NCBI RefSeq assembly: GCF_937906425.1
Contig: NZ_CALCYR010000204.1
Span: forward strand, 1-6,670
Direction: 5' to 3'
DNA length: 6,670 nt
Source: an uncultured Methanobrevibacter sp.
GTDB taxonomy: Archaea > Methanobacteriota > Methanobacteria > Methanobacteriales > Methanobacteriaceae
The notes beneath the pieces were generated by a model that saw only the letters and a program-made list of their open reading frames with translations, did not search any database and had not been told where the DNA came from. Made by a program: the position numbers and the translations under genes. This document shows positions 5,549 to 6,670 of this stretch, piece by piece. The first letter of the stretch is position 1, and each line of letters opens with the position of its first letter.

Positions 5549-6412
5549 TTATCTAAATCCAAAAGCGCTTAATATGCTATTAAAAATACTGTCTAAAGAG
5601 AAACCGTCACTGCTTGCATTGTCAATTACATCATTTAATTGTTCCTTATAGCTGTCAGCATCTGCTTGAACTGATTGAATTTGTTCAATTGTGCTTGCAA
5701 GGTTATCGATGTCACTGTCTGAAATATTGATATTGTAAGTAGTTGAGTAATCATTAATGATATTAACAATTTCAGCATGATCTGTAATGTTTTCCTCTTC
5801 AACAGTGTCCTTTACTTCATCCACTAGTTTTGATAAGTCATCAGCACTGACATTTGAATTTTCCACAATTGCAGCTTGAGTTTGAATCTCATTATTTGCT
5901 GCCTCTTTTACATTGTCTGGAATTTCAACATCAGTTGCCTCTTCATATGAGTTCATGATTCCTGCAAGAGCAGATTCCCCAGTAGCTGTAACAGGACTTG
6001 TTACATAGACACGTCCACTTTCAATACCTGCAGATTCCAATGCAGATGCATACATTTTAGGAGTAATGGTTGTAATTGTATTGTCTACAAAGACTTCAAT
6101 ATTTCCATTTTGGTTTAAATCCACCAATGCAGAAGAAAATATTTGATTAGAGTTATATGTCTTATGACTAATTCCTGATGAAATTGCATTAACATCAGAA
6201 GCTGTAATCACCTTAGTTTCCACATTATTTAAATCTACAGCCGCATTGTTTTCAAAATATTGATCAACCATAGATTTGTAATTTTGATTCATATATGCAG
6301 TTTCACCATAAGTTATAACAACAGAGTTAGCATCATCTGCAAAACCGGTTGGAATAACTGACATTGCTACTATAAGAGCAATCAAAATAGAAAATATAGT
6401 TATTTTTCTCAT
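5549..6412 (-). CDS. Secreted DUF1002-family protein
   Basis: A 287-residue exported protein of unknown function, related to the DUF1002 family that includes Bacillus YpuA. An N-terminal Sec signal peptide has the charged MRK, a hydrophobic core to about residue 20 and a likely cleavage after FA (25|26); no lipobox Cys or C-terminal anchor follows. Family features are VVITYGETAYMNQNYKSMV (31-49), EVFVDNTITTITPKMYASAL (106-125), ESAGIESGRVYVTSPVTATG (126-145) and ALAGIMNSYEEATDVEIP (148-165). After that comes a helical, acidic C-terminal half ending in an amphipathic SLDSIFNSILSAFGF. The start is the ATG at 6412, not the in-frame GTG at 6421, because that GTG is part of the GGGGTGA ribosome site. 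A consensus TATA box at 6457-6465 gives a leader of about 22 bases. It probably acts at the cell surface; it is convergent with the SseB-like gene and has no clear functional neighbour. Confidence 0.88.
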   Translation of the reverse strand: MRKITIFSILIALIVAMSVIPTGFADDANSVVITYGETAYMNQNYKSMVDQYFENNAAVDLNNVETKVITASDVNAISSGISHKTYNSNQIFSSALVDLNQNGNIEVFVDNTITTITPKMYASALESAGIESGRVYVTSPVTATGESALAGIMNSYEEATDVEIPDNVKEAANNEIQTQAAIVENSNVSADDLSKLVDEVKDTVEEENITDHAEIVNIINDYSTTYNINISDSDIDNLASTIEQIQSVQADADSYKEQLNDVIDNASSDGFSLDSIFNSILSAFGFR

Positions 6413-6417
6413 TATTT

Positions 6418-6424
6418 TCACCCC
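6418..6424 (-). promoter_or_regulatory. Ribosome binding site that decides the DUF1002 start
   Basis: GGGGTGA on the minus strand, five bases before the ATG at 6412. The GTG inside it would be an alternative in-frame start, but its use as a Shine-Dalgarno is far more likely. Confidence 0.85.
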
Positions 6425-6456
6425 TTTATATTTTCTAATCTTAATTAGACTTCATA

Positions 6457-6465
6457 GTATATAAA
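6457..6465 (-). promoter_or_regulatory. TATA box of the DUF1002 gene
   Basis: TTTATATAC on the minus strand, a near-consensus archaeal TATA box. It predicts transcription from about 6435, leaving a 22-base leader that contains the ribosome site. Confidence 0.75.
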
Positions 6466-6479
6466 TGTAATGTATTTTT

Positions 6480-6537
6480 AACCTATTTTTTATGAATTTT
6501 ATAAAAACCATAAGAATTATTTTTAAAAAAATAGGTT
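6480..6537. repeat. 12-bp perfect inverted repeat upstream of a promoter
   Basis: AACCTATTTTTT (6480-6491) and AAAAAATAGGTT (6526-6537) are exact reverse complements separated by 34 bases. The nearer arm lies about 15 bp upstream of the DUF1002 TATA box, a position where archaeal activators or repressors can bind. The GG/CC pairs make chance less likely than for pure A/T arms. A role as a paired operator is inferred. Confidence 0.65.
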
Positions 6538-6563
6538 TTAAAACATCTGAGATTGAAGAAAAT

Positions 6564-6670
6564 AATTAAAGAAAAAAACAAATTAAACTAAAAATACATT
6601 AAAATAGAAAAAAACAATTAAAGAAAAAAACAAATTAAACTAAAAATACATTAAAATAGAAAAAAACAAT
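6564..6670. repeat. 52-bp perfect tandem repeat running off the right edge
   Basis: Two identical 52-bp copies, 6564-6615 and 6616-6667, begin AATTAAAGAAAAAAAC and include ACTAAAAATACATT. The last three bases of the window start a third copy, so the array probably continues. Perfect identity in noncoding DNA indicates recent expansion or homogenisation. No ORF or RNA is recognised in the unit. Confidence 0.9.

Noticed and set aside
6413..6421. GTG start at 6421 for the DUF1002 protein
   Set aside because: The GTG is part of the GGGGTGA Shine-Dalgarno that serves the ATG at 6412.

Overview
The window looks like chromosomal DNA from an AT-rich methanogenic archaeon of the Methanobacteriales, most likely Methanobrevibacter or a close relative. 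Three things point there. One gene is the archaea-specific CoA-pathway enzyme 4-phosphopantoate--beta-alanine ligase, and another is an archaeal UPF0200-type P-loop kinase. The promoters show archaeal TATA boxes such as TTTATATA, with GGTGA-type ribosome binding sites. The intergenic DNA is extremely A+T rich, with oligo-T tracts just after stop codons. The genus is inferred; no rRNA gene is present to confirm it.

Layout from left to right. Three genes lie on the minus strand: a UPF0200 nucleotide-kinase-like ATPase (75-614), 4-phosphopantoate--beta-alanine ligase (892-1638) and a divergent thymidylate-kinase-like protein (1897-2493). A 353-bp divergent spacer follows. Three genes lie on the plus strand: a two-repeat TMEM175-type (DUF1211) membrane protein (2847-4001), a PaaI-like hotdog thioesterase (4220-4618) and an acidic SseB-like protein with a histidine-rich metal-binding tail (4678-5190). 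After a convergent spacer comes a secreted DUF1002 protein on the minus strand (5549-6412). No tRNA, rRNA, insertion sequence or CRISPR array was seen.

The genes are mostly ordinary housekeeping or hypothetical functions and do not form an obvious single pathway. The ligase belongs to coenzyme A synthesis. Its downstream neighbour is a small kinase that resembles dephospho-CoA kinase in its fold, so a CoA link is possible but not shown. The thioesterase and the SseB-like gene are 59 bp apart, each with its own good ribosome binding site, and may be co-transcribed.

The most unusual content is between the genes. Nearly every spacer holds a different tandem or inverted repeat: a 10-bp oligo-T array (1-59), five palindromes spaced 31-32 bp apart (719-862), a 54-bp duplication carrying a promoter (1657-1764), a 50-bp-spaced repeat (2731-2802), a 53-bp duplication (4061-4164), a 12-unit 8-bp array (5205-5300), an inverted repeat above a TATA box (6480-6537) and a 52-bp tandem repeat running off the right edge (6564-6670). 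The best candidates for something new are the helically phased palindrome array, the duplicated promoter, the tandem oligo-T arrays that look like multiplied archaeal terminators, and the fused two-repeat TMEM175-like channel. No clear new defence or mobile system is visible.
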